Positions 33,901 through 41,783 of a DNA stretch of 64,000 nucleotides are shown piece after piece (positions within the stretch are counted from its first letter, which is position 1; every line of letters starts with the position of its first letter). A model generated the notes under the pieces. That model saw only the letters and a program-made list of their open reading frames with translations, did not search any database and was not told the DNA's origin. The position numbers and the translations under genes were made by a program. Source of the DNA: G965233625 sp965233625 (GTDB lineage: Bacteria > Planctomycetota > Planctomycetia > Pirellulales > Pirellulaceae); NCBI GenBank assembly GCA_965233625.1, contig OZ247499.1, positions 5,332,001 to 5,396,000 on the forward strand. The letters run 5' to 3'.

Positions 33901-34054
33901 CATCCCACGCGATGAGATTGAAGAGATCAAGGAATCACCCGTCTCTATCATGGCCGCGGGTCTGATCGACGTGCTGAACAAGGAAGAAATGCTCGACCTG
34001 ATGGCGTACCTGCTTTCCAGAGGTAACGCCAAAGACCCGATGTTCAAGAAGTAG
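30911..34054 (+). CDS. PVC-type heme-binding CxxCH protein with beta-propeller
   Basis: Large secreted protein of 1,047 residues. After a signal peptide (about 1-34) comes a beta-sandwich (TCDNSMTVYLNGARI region), then a seven-bladed sorbosone-dehydrogenase-like propeller from about residue 220 to 590 (FDNKGRLLASDQGNKGICRI, GGEHGPHALRLAPDGQSIYV, FSMGYRNPYDMDFN), a helical repeat section, and a C-terminal c-type cytochrome with CIVCH at residues 914-918. Downstream of the heme site, NGPDLTQVAGRFSLKDLTEA is characteristic of the Pirellula/Verrucomicrobium heme domain. It probably oxidises a sugar or alcohol in the periplasm, passing electrons to the heme. Monocistronic; followed by a hairpin at 34081-34125. 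Confidence 0.92.
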   Translation: MTVPNSHFLRPAGVGVTAWLVFTAMHISWCPAAEDSRIYTQKPELQQVEGAPEIATPVKPQSKMKALLKQGPAPHWIWSAAGGESCVLRTTFEGGASAALLQATCDNSMTVYLNGARITQSDTWEAPVTVDVQKHVKAGSNLLEVEARNAGGISGFVLKMVLTDANNKPRYIVSGNNWQAAVTRNAQKWAAVKVGGKLGVSPWGNVFNQPLAGGAVRGLFQAPKGFQVEKLFTVPRNELGSWVSIAFDNKGRLLASDQGNKGICRITLPPVGSGEEVKVEHLDLKLSASQGMLYANNSLYLSINGGPGSGLYRARDTNGDDQYDEVKKLKSFRGGGEHGPHALRLAPDGQSIYVIAGNHTAPPEGFSDSRIPSNWQEDLLLPRQWDANGHARGKLAPGGWIAKTDFDGESWEIFSMGYRNPYDMDFNADGELFAYDADMEWDMGSPWYRPTRVVHATSGSEFGWRSGTGKWPAYYADSLPPLVNIGPGSPVGAAFGYGAKFPAKYQKALYICDWTFGTIYSIFIEPDGASYKAVRKEFVSRTPLQLTDVAIGPDGAMYFTIGGRGTQSELFRVTYTGDEPVHKVDYTNKEFAQQRALRAHLEKFHTASDDVKVNIKEDIWPHLSHSDRHIRYAARIALEHRPMADWMALLKEEHKPQTLITAVLAAARQSNKPSAELRSTLLEFLGRTTFRQLSETQQLEIMRAFQLVFIRLGKPSPQTMSELTPMFEAAYPAGSNALNRELVQLLVYLESPQVVAKTIPLLSKEHELSEAASAELLARNRGYGGTVASILANRPDEQQIHYAFTLRNVASGWLPAERMAYFKWFQKARTWKGGSSFQGFLRNMETEALAHATDTERLALQATGLLKPYVAPKLPTPSGKGQHWEVKTVLEATKDGMKNRSFANGQKMFAAARCIVCHRFGGEGGSNGPDLTQVAGRFSLKDLTEAIIEPSKVVSDQYRVSLVVTEEGEVITSRLVAEDKDSVTLVYTTDNTNQSRTIPRDEIEEIKESPVSIMAAGLIDVLNKEEMLDLMAYLLSRGNAKDPMFKK

Positions 34055-34080
34055 CGAAACGCCGCCGGCAACCAGTCACA

Positions 34081-34125
34081 GCATTGCACCCTCGCCCAGT
34101 TGTGGGTGAGGGTGGTACGCAATGC
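34081..34125 (+). terminator. Imperfect hairpin after the PVC heme gene
   Basis: GCATTGC...GCAATGC outer arms and CCCTCGCCC against GGGTGAGGG inner arms enclose AGTTGT. There is no T-run, so it may terminate only weakly or act as an mRNA end stabiliser. Confidence 0.55.
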
Positions 34126-34242
34126 CGGATGAGGGCATTCAACGCTGCTGCGTTAGTAGTTTGTACTTGCCACCCGTTGATCCACGATATGGTCGCTAAC
34201 AATAACTTATTCTTCGGCTATGGGTGTTAACGATTCCGAATC

Positions 34243-34779
34243 ATGTCGCGACCTATACAAACCTACGCCACAAAAAACGACTGGGGCGGATGCCTTCGGT
34301 TGATCGAGGCACACCGTCCTCTGGCTTACACTGTTTCTGGACTCTTTGATGCCGCTGAAAGGAAGACTTTTGTCGGCGTCGATGCCATACCGAATTTCGG
34401 ATTCGCGGCAACGTCCAATACAATTACTGAGCCATGCTACCTCGTGTGTGATTCGCATCGCGAGATCTATACGCGAGTGGTCCCGCAGCGACAGGGCGGC
34501 TCGAAATATGCGATCGACCAACAACTGAATCCCTTTACCATCGGACTTAAGCCTGGTGGCCTACGTGATCATGATATGCTGATCTCCGGGCAACTTGGTA
34601 CGTGCACGGAAGATCCGTTAAGTCTTGAATTGCATAACCTGATTACGCGAGAACTGAAACGGAGTTTCGTACAAATCAAGTCGTATTGGGTCGGACCGGA
34701 AGCTGTGCAACTACTTGATCGTGGCGGTCGGTTGAGCGTTTCTAATACGCCCAACACAACATTTGATCTGGTACGATGA
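34243..34779 (+). CDS. Unknown protein, probable integron-cassette gene 1
   Basis: Protein of 178 residues without signal peptide or membrane segment. Visible features are NDWGGCLRLIEAHRPLAYTV at the N-terminus, a Cys in EPCYLVCDSH, and a helical LELHNLITRELKRSF region towards the end. No family was recognised with confidence. The gene is lower in GC and richer in Asn/Thr/Ser codons than its neighbours. An attC-like structure begins four bases after its stop codon, exactly as in integron cassettes, and a half-site resembling the attC 3' end lies 85 bases before its start. A defence or immunity role, common among cassette genes, is conjecture. Confidence 0.65.
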   Translation: MSRPIQTYATKNDWGGCLRLIEAHRPLAYTVSGLFDAAERKTFVGVDAIPNFGFAATSNTITEPCYLVCDSHREIYTRVVPQRQGGSKYAIDQQLNPFTIGLKPGGLRDHDMLISGQLGTCTEDPLSLELHNLITRELKRSFVQIKSYWVGPEAVQLLDRGGRLSVSNTPNTTFDLVR

Positions 34780-34783
34780 CGCC

Positions 34784-34872
34784 GACGAACCAGGCGTTGA
34801 ACGCGAGCGAGCGTTCATGCCGGTTTTGATTCCACAGTCAAACGGCCCGCCACGTTAACGCTGCCGTTATGC
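34784..34872 (+). mobile_element. attC-like recombination site (integron cassette)
   Basis: About 89 bases. The left end has GACGAAC followed by CAGGCGTTGAACG (34791-34803); the right end has ACGTTAACGCTG (34852-34863) and then CCGTTATGC with the R'-box-like GTTATGC at 34866-34872. The two inner arms pair along CAG-CGTT-AACG, leaving single G residues bulged out of the left arm, the extrahelical bases that integron integrases read in folded attC. The central part (34804-34850) is a loop with no strong pairing. It lies between two unrelated genes on the same strand, with the second starting eight bases after the R' box. No integrase gene is in the window. Confidence 0.65.
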
Positions 34873-34879
34873 GGCACAC

Positions 34880-35332
34880 ATGCCATCACTCATGGATAGT
34901 CAAGTGTCGTTTCTGACACCAATACTACTCGAAAAAATCGTGGCCGAGTACCAGTGGCCAATTGACTACACGATCGAAGATGACGATCCAGATGGCGTGA
35001 TTATGGAGTTCCCGAATTGTGGTTTGATCTTTTCAGACGATTGCGATGGCGGGGTTGATGTTCGATTTTTCCCAGAACACACAAACACCAGCTATAACCT
35101 TCACATTTTTCACGCCATGCAGGTATTCGTTCCGGAAAATAAGCGATCGAATGGAAAGATTCCCGGACTTAAAGCCATTCCCATCAGTAGCCCGTTTCCC
35201 TCGCTTGATAACACCACAAATGGCATCAGAAACGCATGCACAATCCTCACACAGTACCTAACCCCGGTCATTCAGGGCGACTTCACGTGGGTTGACGAAT
35301 ACAGAAGAATGTTTCCTGAGACTGGTTGTTAA
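34880..35332 (+). CDS. Unknown protein, probable integron-cassette gene 2
   Basis: Soluble protein of 150 residues, acidic, with features PTPILLEKI-like first helix, DYTIEDDDPDGVIMEF, GLIFSDDCDGGVDVRFFPEH and ITTGD-type strand-loop segments near the end; overall reminiscent of small beta-rich immunity or cassette proteins, but no domain is named. Its ATG lies only eight bases after the attC R' box, a typical cassette arrangement. After the stop codon comes GTTGTTAACAAATCCCGGTT, which resembles the left end of another attC but has no matching right end before the nuoN gene at 35420. GC is lower than in the nuo operon next to it. A second ATG four codons in is possible. Confidence 0.6.
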   Translation: MPSLMDSQVSFLTPILLEKIVAEYQWPIDYTIEDDDPDGVIMEFPNCGLIFSDDCDGGVDVRFFPEHTNTSYNLHIFHAMQVFVPENKRSNGKIPGLKAIPISSPFPSLDNTTNGIRNACTILTQYLTPVIQGDFTWVDEYRRMFPETGC

Positions 35333-35419
35333 CAAATCCCGGTTGCAACCACAAAGCCGCACACCAAGTGTGTAATCTTCCCATCTCCCTTAGAGGAAGA
35401 AGAACCGCATACACATGCG

Positions 35420-36967
35420 TCAATCGCGATTCGCTGTCTTGCGGACGTCGGCGGTTTTACCGTCGACGTGGGTGGGCTTCTGCACTGACTGGCTGGCGAT
35501 GTCGGCCAGTTTGGCGATGCCGCCTGGCGCGGCGCCGATGTACACGGTGAGCACTGCGGCGATGGCCATGGCGACCATTGCGCCTTCGCCGCCTTTGACG
35601 GGCACGTCCACCACTTTGTCGCGGAAGTACATTGCGGAGATAACGCGTAAGTAGTAGGCAGCAGCGATGGCGGCGTTCACGGCGCCGGTGATCACAACCA
35701 CGTACAGCCAGAACGAAACATTGCCGTTCTCGGTGGAAGCGGCGGTATGCAACGCCGTGCCAAACAGCGAGAACTTACCCCAGAAACCTGCCAGCGGCGG
35801 AATACCTGCCAGCGAGAACATGCTGACGGCAATCACGCCGGCGGCTGCCGGGCGGGTCTTGCCGAGACCGTCAAGTTCACGCAGACCGCTGACCTCGTGG
35901 CCCGGACCACTGAGGAACGCCAGTGCGGCGAAAGTGGTTGCCGAAGCCAGACAGTAAACCGTCAGGTAAATCAGCACGGCGGAAACACTGGCATCCACAC
36001 TCTCTGGCAACGCCAAGGCCGAGGCCACGCCGATCAGCATGTAACCGGCGTGGGCAATGGAAGAATATCCAAGCATCCGCCGGATATCCGTCTGCCACAA
36101 CGCGCAGACGTTGCCCGTGGTCATCGTGAACAGGCTGATGGTCAGCAGCAATTGCCACGCTACACCGTGCACTGCTGGCATAGCGAACACCACCAGTCGC
36201 AGCAGCACAATCATGCCGGCAATCTTTGGCGCCGTCGCCAGCAGCCCGGCGCCCGTGTTGGCGGCGCCTTGATAAACATCGGGGGCGTAAAAGTGAAACG
36301 GGGCGGCAGCAATCTTAAAGCCCAGCCCGGCGACAATCAGCACCAGAGCCACCGGCCCCAGCGAAATTAGTTCGCCCGCAGCATCGCCGCTGCCGGTCAT
36401 CACCGTGCGGATCTCGTTGAGATTGGTCGAACCACCGATGCCGTACAGAAACGAAAAACCGTACAGCAGCAAAGCGGAAGATAGAATGCTGAGGAAGAAA
36501 TACTTGACCGTTGCTTCCGCCGCAGGACGACCGTTGCGGGTCAGAAACAGCAGCACATAAGTCGGGATCGAAATCAGCTCCAGCCCCACAAACAGCAGGA
36601 CCAGATCGTTCGATCCGCAGGCGATCATAATGCCCGCAGTCAGCAGCATCAGGCAGCCGGTAATTTCGCCATGCAGTTCATCGCGGGCGCCGCCGCTTAA
36701 CATCAGCGTAAACAAAATGCCCATGACCAGCGCCAGCCAGCGTGCGCCGTGCGTCAGAAAATCGTTGGCCAGCGGACCGGCGTCGCGCAGTTCATTGCCG
36801 GCGAACAGGCCCGTCAGCATATCGCTATCCTGCCGGAACATGGCAAACGCCACCGCGCCGTAGCCCAGAATGGCGAAGACGGAAAACCACCAGCGGCTTT
36901 TCTGGAAAGCGCTGTAAACGATGATGGTGGTGGCCAGAATGATAAGCATCAACTCTGGCCAGATCAT
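35420..36967 (-). CDS. nuoN: NADH-quinone oxidoreductase subunit N
   Basis: Antiporter-like membrane subunit of complex I, about 515 residues and 14 helices. Characteristic segments: LELISIPTYVLLFLTR, the proton-channel Lys/Glu helices in KYFFLSILSSALLLYGFSFLYG, FHFYAPDVYQGAA and SIAHAGYML. It is the last gene of the operon. The ATG at 36967 (IWPELMLII) is preferred; a GTG at 36994 would overlap nuoM by 11 bases. The C-terminal tail (about 45 residues) is charged and includes VQKPTHVDGKTADVRK. About 90 bases separate its end from the cassette gene that converges on it. Confidence 0.96.
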   Translation of the reverse strand: MIWPELMLIILATTIIVYSAFQKSRWWFSVFAILGYGAVAFAMFRQDSDMLTGLFAGNELRDAGPLANDFLTHGARWLALVMGILFTLMLSGGARDELHGEITGCLMLLTAGIMIACGSNDLVLLFVGLELISIPTYVLLFLTRNGRPAAEATVKYFFLSILSSALLLYGFSFLYGIGGSTNLNEIRTVMTGSGDAAGELISLGPVALVLIVAGLGFKIAAAPFHFYAPDVYQGAANTGAGLLATAPKIAGMIVLLRLVVFAMPAVHGVAWQLLLTISLFTMTTGNVCALWQTDIRRMLGYSSIAHAGYMLIGVASALALPESVDASVSAVLIYLTVYCLASATTFAALAFLSGPGHEVSGLRELDGLGKTRPAAAGVIAVSMFSLAGIPPLAGFWGKFSLFGTALHTAASTENGNVSFWLYVVVITGAVNAAIAAAYYLRVISAMYFRDKVVDVPVKGGEGAMVAMAIAAVLTVYIGAAPGGIAKLADIASQSVQKPTHVDGKTADVRKTANRD

Positions 36968-36983
36968 CTTGATGACTTCGTAA

Positions 36984-38675
36984 TTAACGAACACGCGGCA
37001 CCTGCTTTACTTCTTGACCGGCGGGAAACGTAACGGCGACGGGTGTTTCTATCTCGGGTCCGGCCGCGACCTTCTTCTCTGGCTCTGCCTCAAGCGGACG
37101 TTGCACGGCGGTGTTGATGTTCTCCAGCGCGGGCGACATGCGGTCTAAGAAGAACTTGGGCTGCACACCGATCCAGAAGACAAACACCAGCAACGGCGCC
37201 AGGGCCATGATCTCGCGGAAGGAGAGGTCTTTCAGCGGCGGATGTTCATCATCGTCTTCGTCGTGATCGTGGGTCACCTCCGGCTCTTTCAGCGGGCCAA
37301 AGAAGACCTTCTGCACCAGCAACAACATGTACCAGGCGCCAAGCACCACGCCGCTGCACGCCATCAGCGTGATGATCTGCAACTGCCAGCTAAGCCCTTC
37401 CGGCGATGCTTCCCAGTTGAACGCCCGCAGGAACATGCCCATCAGCAGCAGGAATTCCCCGGCAAATCCGTTCAGCCCTGGCAGCCCGATGCTAGAGAAC
37501 GTGAACAGCAGCATCATGGTCGATAGCACCGGCAACTGCCTGGCCATTCCGCTGTAAGAGGAAATCTGCCGCGTGTGGTAACGCTCGTAAAGCATGCCCA
37601 CCAGGGCGAACAGGCCGCCGGTGGAAAGGCCGTGATTGACCATTTGCAGCGTGCCGCCTTGCAGCCCCAACGGGTTCAGGGCGAACAGCCCCAGCACACA
37701 GAAGCCAAGATGGCTCACGCTACTATATGCAATCAGCCGTTTGATATCTGTCTGAGCCAGCGCCACCAGGGCGCCGTAGATAATGCCGATCGCCGCCAGC
37801 CACAGCATGTACGGCATCATGATCGCAGAAGCGTCCGGCAGCATCGGCAGGCTGAACCGCACCAGACCGTAAGTGCCAATCTTCAGCAGCACGCCGGCCA
37901 GAAAAACAGAGCCTGCCGTTGGCGCCTGCACGTGCGCCAGCGGTAACCAGGTGTGGAACGGAAACAACGGCACCTTAATCGCAAAGCCTGCCAGCAGTCC
38001 CAGGAAAATCCACACCTGCCAGCTAACAGGCAGCGGATTCTCCATCAGCGACTTTGTGAGGTCCGGGATCGAAAACCGCAGCCCATCCGCGGCGCCGGGC
38101 GAGTTGTACGCATCCAGCGCGACCACGGCCAGCAGACCCAGGAATGTCAGCACACTACCGGCCAGCGTGTAGATGAAAAACTTGATCGCGGCGAGACGGC
38201 GCTGCTCGCTGCCCCAGATGCCGATGATGAAAAACAGCGGAATCAGCGTGAATTCAAAGAACACATAAAACAGCATCAGGTCGCGGGCGGCGAACACGCC
38301 CAGACAGCTACATTCCAGCAGCAGCAACATCACATAGAACATGGCCGCGCGGTCTTTGATTGTATTCCAGCTAACCAGCACCGCCGTCGGCATGAGCAGC
38401 GCCGATAGACCGAACAGCCACAGACTAAGGCCATCAATCCCCACGCTGAAGTGCAGCTTCACACCCGCCGCGTCCAGCCACACCGTCTGCGAAGCGAAGT
38501 TCGATCCTTCCGCCGCATCGAAGTTCACGATCAGCACGCCCGCCAGCACCAGCGTGACGATGGTCGTGATCAGCGCGACCCACTTTTCGATCGCCTGATT
38601 CATCGGCGCCAGCACGGCCACCAGGCAGGCGCCGAAGAGCGGCATGAAGATTGTGAGTACCAGTAAATTCGCCAT
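36984..38675 (-). CDS. nuoM: NADH-quinone oxidoreductase subunit M
   Basis: Antiporter-like proton-pumping subunit, 563 residues. Motifs: LLLECSCLGVFAARDLMLFYVFFE (central Glu of the channel, quoted in part), LLAGFAIKVPLFPFHTWLPLAHVQAP (discontinuous helix Lys, quoted in part) and YSSVSHLGFCVLG. A His/Asp/Glu-rich cytosolic loop (THDHDEDDDEHPPLKDL) lies between the last helices and is unusual in standard NuoM. The C-terminus (about 55 residues) is a soluble Pro/Glu/Val-rich tail. The start codon follows the nuoL TAG with no gap (TAGATG), so translation is coupled. Confidence 0.96.
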   Translation of the reverse strand: MANLLVLTIFMPLFGACLVAVLAPMNQAIEKWVALITTIVTLVLAGVLIVNFDAAEGSNFASQTVWLDAAGVKLHFSVGIDGLSLWLFGLSALLMPTAVLVSWNTIKDRAAMFYVMLLLLECSCLGVFAARDLMLFYVFFEFTLIPLFFIIGIWGSEQRRLAAIKFFIYTLAGSVLTFLGLLAVVALDAYNSPGAADGLRFSIPDLTKSLMENPLPVSWQVWIFLGLLAGFAIKVPLFPFHTWLPLAHVQAPTAGSVFLAGVLLKIGTYGLVRFSLPMLPDASAIMMPYMLWLAAIGIIYGALVALAQTDIKRLIAYSSVSHLGFCVLGLFALNPLGLQGGTLQMVNHGLSTGGLFALVGMLYERYHTRQISSYSGMARQLPVLSTMMLLFTFSSIGLPGLNGFAGEFLLLMGMFLRAFNWEASPEGLSWQLQIITLMACSGVVLGAWYMLLLVQKVFFGPLKEPEVTHDHDEDDDEHPPLKDLSFREIMALAPLLVFVFWIGVQPKFFLDRMSPALENINTAVQRPLEAEPEKKVAAGPEIETPVAVTFPAGQEVKQVPRVR

Positions 38676-41285
38676 CTACAATGTCCAGTACCAGGTAGCG
38701 GCCAGAATAACGACAACGCCCAACAGCATGGCGATGGCGTAAAACTGCACCAGCCCCGTTTGCAAAGATCGCAGAAAACCACCGGCCATCGGCGGCACCC
38801 GCGCCGCCAGGTTAACGCCTGCGTCGATCAACCAGCGGTCGATGCCAAAGCACAGCATCGCCAGCAGTTTCAGCGGCTTGGTGATAAACAGATCGTAAAT
38901 TTCGTCGATGAAAAACTTCCCGTACGAAAGCTTGTAAGGCGACAACCACAACGCCACCGGCGATAGATAAAGCACCGCCAGCAGCACCGCCCACACCACA
39001 TGCACGGCCAACCAGATGAACACGATATTACGCACGGCCAGTTCCGCCGCATTGAGCCAGTGGAACTGCTCCACGGTGCTGGGGGTCGCCTGCGACGTGT
39101 CATACAACTGCGGCAGCGCGTCGATATAAACCGCCTTCTCCATCCAGCCGCCTTCGCCCGGCTTGTGATTCGTTTCGGAGATGCCGTAAATCACAAATAG
39201 CAGCAGCAGGAAGCCGACGGTCATCCCCAGGATGTATGGGCTTTTCAGCTTCCAGAACGGCGCCCGCCACCGCACATTCGCAGCCCGCGGGGCGAACTCC
39301 ATATCCAGCGCGGCGCGGATTTTTTCGATACCGCCCAGCGAACCTAGATAGAAATACGCCGCACCACCGGCGCCCGCCAACGCCACCAGCGTGCTGAATA
39401 ACGCCACATCGCCGTGGAACGCAGCTCGGCGTAGCTTCGGCGTGTTGCCCAGCATGTCGCCCGCCAGCGAAGGTGTGTGTTCCAGGAATAAAGCGAAGCC
39501 GTCCGTCGCCCACATCACAGCGCCGATGCCCGCAGCACAGATCGCCAGGATGGCCAGTGGAACCCACATCAGCGGCGGCGATTCATGGGCGTGACCATGT
39601 GCTTCGGCCGGCACTTTCTTCTCTCCGTAGAAGGTCATGAAGAACGCGCGGAAGGTGTAGAACGCGGTTAAGAACGCGGTGAATGTCGCCACGATGTTCA
39701 GCACATAAAACGCCGTGCCGTGCCACTGCAACTGTGCGTCGGTCAGCCTCTCGGTGCTGGCGTCGCGGGCGACGTGATGACCGCCGTGTCCGCTTGCATG
39801 TTCTTCTTCGGAATGTTCCGCGCCGCTTCTTTCTTCCACCTGGGCGGCGATGGCGTGCTGCTTGTCGGCGAGGGCGCCGAGGATCGAATCTTTACTCCAG
39901 AAGCCGGAGAACGGCACAATGCCCGCAAGGGCCACGCAGCCAAAAGCAAACGTCCAGAACGTGATAGGCATCACATGTCGCAGGCCGCCGAAGCGCCGCA
40001 TATCAATCACATTGCCCATCGCATGCATCACGCTGCCGGCGCCCAGGAACAGCAGGGCTTTGAAGAAGGCGTGCGTGAACAGGTGGAACATACCCGCCGT
40101 GATGCCGCCCATGGTGCCAATGCCCAGAGCCAGGAACATGTAGCCCAACTGGCTTACGGTGGAATAAGCCAGCACGCGTTTCAGGTCGTACTGCGAGAGC
40201 GCGATCAGACCCGCCAGCAGCGCCGTGGTTCCGCCGATGATTGAAACAATCACCTGCGCATCGGGCGAAGCAGTGAACAGCGGCGTTGACCGCACCACCA
40301 TATAAACGCCCGCCGTGACCATTGTCGCCGCATGGATCAGCGCTGAAACCGGTGTCGGCCCTTCCATCGCGTCGGGCAACCAGACATGCAACGGGAACTG
40401 GGCACTCTTTCCGCAGGCGCCGCCCAGCAGCAGCAGGCAGATCAGCAACGCCGTGCCGCCGGTGACGTAGTCGTTGTTTTTGATGCGAGTTTCAGAGAGC
40501 ACGCCGTCTGGCGCATTCTTCGCGTATTCGTATCTTGCGATGCCTTCCACGAGGGAGTCTGACGAATTTACGCCGCCGCTACTGAGTGCATTAACAACAT
40601 CATCGCGGAACGCAGGCTTGGCCTCGCTTACATCGTGGAAGTTCAGCGTGTTGTAATTCATAAAGATGAAGAACAACGCCAGGATGAAGGTGAAGTCGCC
40701 CACACGGTTGACGATAAAGGCTTTCTTACCGGCCGCTGCCGCCGCGGGTTTCTGATACCAGAAGCCGATCAGCAGATAGCTGCACACGCCGACCGCTTCC
40801 CAGAAGACGAACAGCAGCATGAAGTTGCTTGCCGAGACCAGCATGGTCATCGAGAACACGAACAGCGAAACGTAGGTGAAGAACCGCCAGTAACCGCGGT
40901 CGCCCTTCATGTAACCGGCGGCGAAGATGGCGACCAGCGTAGAGACAAACGTCACCATGCACAGCATGATCGAAGTGAGGCCGTCGGCCCTCAGCGCGAT
41001 TTCGATATTCAGCGGCAACGATCCGCCGCTGGTGCTGATGGCGTCGCTGATGCTGGCCCATTGCCAGAAGGTGTAGACCGCACTGAAGGTGTCAGCGTCT
41101 TCGTGCTTGAGCGCCACACGCATTGCCAGCTGGATGCTGCACACAAACGAACCGGCAAAGGCGAAGATCGTGGGCAAATGGCTCCACTGCTTCAGCACCT
41201 TGGCGCCCAGCGCCGCTGTGAGCAACGCTGAAAGCAGCGGCAGCAGCGGAATGAGCATCAGATACAAACTGAATTGATCGGTCAT
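38676..41285 (-). CDS. nuoL: NADH-quinone oxidoreductase subunit L, enlarged
   Basis: Distal antiporter-like subunit, 869 residues against about 610-650 in most bacteria. The core is normal (LLFVFWEAVGVCSYLLIGFW, GKSAQFPLHVWLPDAMEGPT, STVSQLGYMFLALG). Extra material appears as an insertion of about 60 residues after VSEAKPAFRDDVVNALSSGG, a His/Glu-rich linker near residues 490-520 (HSEEEHASGHGGHHV), a further domain with GWMEKAVYIDALPQLYD, and additional helices before the lateral C-terminal helix. The lateral amphipathic helix can still be traced near LYLSPVALWLSPYKL. The 51 bases before its ATG have no clear ribosome site. Confidence 0.95.
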   Translation of the reverse strand: MTDQFSLYLMLIPLLPLLSALLTAALGAKVLKQWSHLPTIFAFAGSFVCSIQLAMRVALKHEDADTFSAVYTFWQWASISDAISTSGGSLPLNIEIALRADGLTSIMLCMVTFVSTLVAIFAAGYMKGDRGYWRFFTYVSLFVFSMTMLVSASNFMLLFVFWEAVGVCSYLLIGFWYQKPAAAAAGKKAFIVNRVGDFTFILALFFIFMNYNTLNFHDVSEAKPAFRDDVVNALSSGGVNSSDSLVEGIARYEYAKNAPDGVLSETRIKNNDYVTGGTALLICLLLLGGACGKSAQFPLHVWLPDAMEGPTPVSALIHAATMVTAGVYMVVRSTPLFTASPDAQVIVSIIGGTTALLAGLIALSQYDLKRVLAYSTVSQLGYMFLALGIGTMGGITAGMFHLFTHAFFKALLFLGAGSVMHAMGNVIDMRRFGGLRHVMPITFWTFAFGCVALAGIVPFSGFWSKDSILGALADKQHAIAAQVEERSGAEHSEEEHASGHGGHHVARDASTERLTDAQLQWHGTAFYVLNIVATFTAFLTAFYTFRAFFMTFYGEKKVPAEAHGHAHESPPLMWVPLAILAICAAGIGAVMWATDGFALFLEHTPSLAGDMLGNTPKLRRAAFHGDVALFSTLVALAGAGGAAYFYLGSLGGIEKIRAALDMEFAPRAANVRWRAPFWKLKSPYILGMTVGFLLLLFVIYGISETNHKPGEGGWMEKAVYIDALPQLYDTSQATPSTVEQFHWLNAAELAVRNIVFIWLAVHVVWAVLLAVLYLSPVALWLSPYKLSYGKFFIDEIYDLFITKPLKLLAMLCFGIDRWLIDAGVNLAARVPPMAGGFLRSLQTGLVQFYAIAMLLGVVVILAATWYWTL

Positions 41286-41336
41286 GAGCGTTGGGCTGAA
41301 ATCTGCGTGGTGCGAAAGGCGGACGGCAGCGGGTGG

Positions 41337-41783
41337 TTAAACCCGGCGGCGGTTACGGTCTTCGTCAGGCGAACGTTCCGGGCGGCGGCCCGACGGCGTG
41401 AGCGTGGGCCAAACCTGATCGGCGGGATTTTCTTCAAGACGCTGCCGGTCAACAAAGGCGGGCGTGCCTTGTTCCCGCAGGTCCTGCCAGAAAACGATAT
41501 CCAGTTTGCCGCTCTTCTTGAACAACATCAGGATCAACGCCAGCCCCAGACCTGCTTCGCAAGCGGCGACGGCGATAATAAACAGCGTCAACATCTGCCC
41601 GCCCCAGTCGTCGTGATACCTGCCCCAGGCAACCAGGCTGATCGCTACGCCCTGCAGCATCATTTCCGCACAGAGGAACATGATAATCATGTTGCGGCGG
41701 ATCACGAACCCGATGAAGCCGATGGCAAACAGCAGGCCGCCCACCAGCAGGTAATTCTGCAACGTGGCCAGTTCATCAGACAT
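41337..41783 (-). CDS. nuoK: NADH-quinone oxidoreductase subunit K with C-terminal tail
   Basis: Three-helix membrane subunit involved in proton translocation. The core of about 100 residues is standard: LQNYLLVGGLLFAIGFIGFV, the membrane Glu in NMIIMFLCAEMMLQGVAISL, and the second Glu in IIAVAACEAGLGLALILMLF. The protein continues for about 45 charged residues (FVDRQRLEENPADQVW... ending RNRRRV), which normal NuoK lacks. The ATG at 41783 has AAGGAG upstream and overlaps the end of nuoJ by eight bases. A longer frame to 41894 is rejected. Confidence 0.95.
   Translation of the reverse strand: MSDELATLQNYLLVGGLLFAIGFIGFVIRRNMIIMFLCAEMMLQGVAISLVAWGRYHDDWGGQMLTLFIIAVAACEAGLGLALILMLFKKSGKLDIVFWQDLREQGTPAFVDRQRLEENPADQVWPTLTPSGRRPERSPDEDRNRRRV

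Noticed and set aside
34243..35332. Gene pair as a toxin-antitoxin module
   Set aside because: The genes are separated by about 100 bases holding an attC-like site and show no toxin or antitoxin motif.
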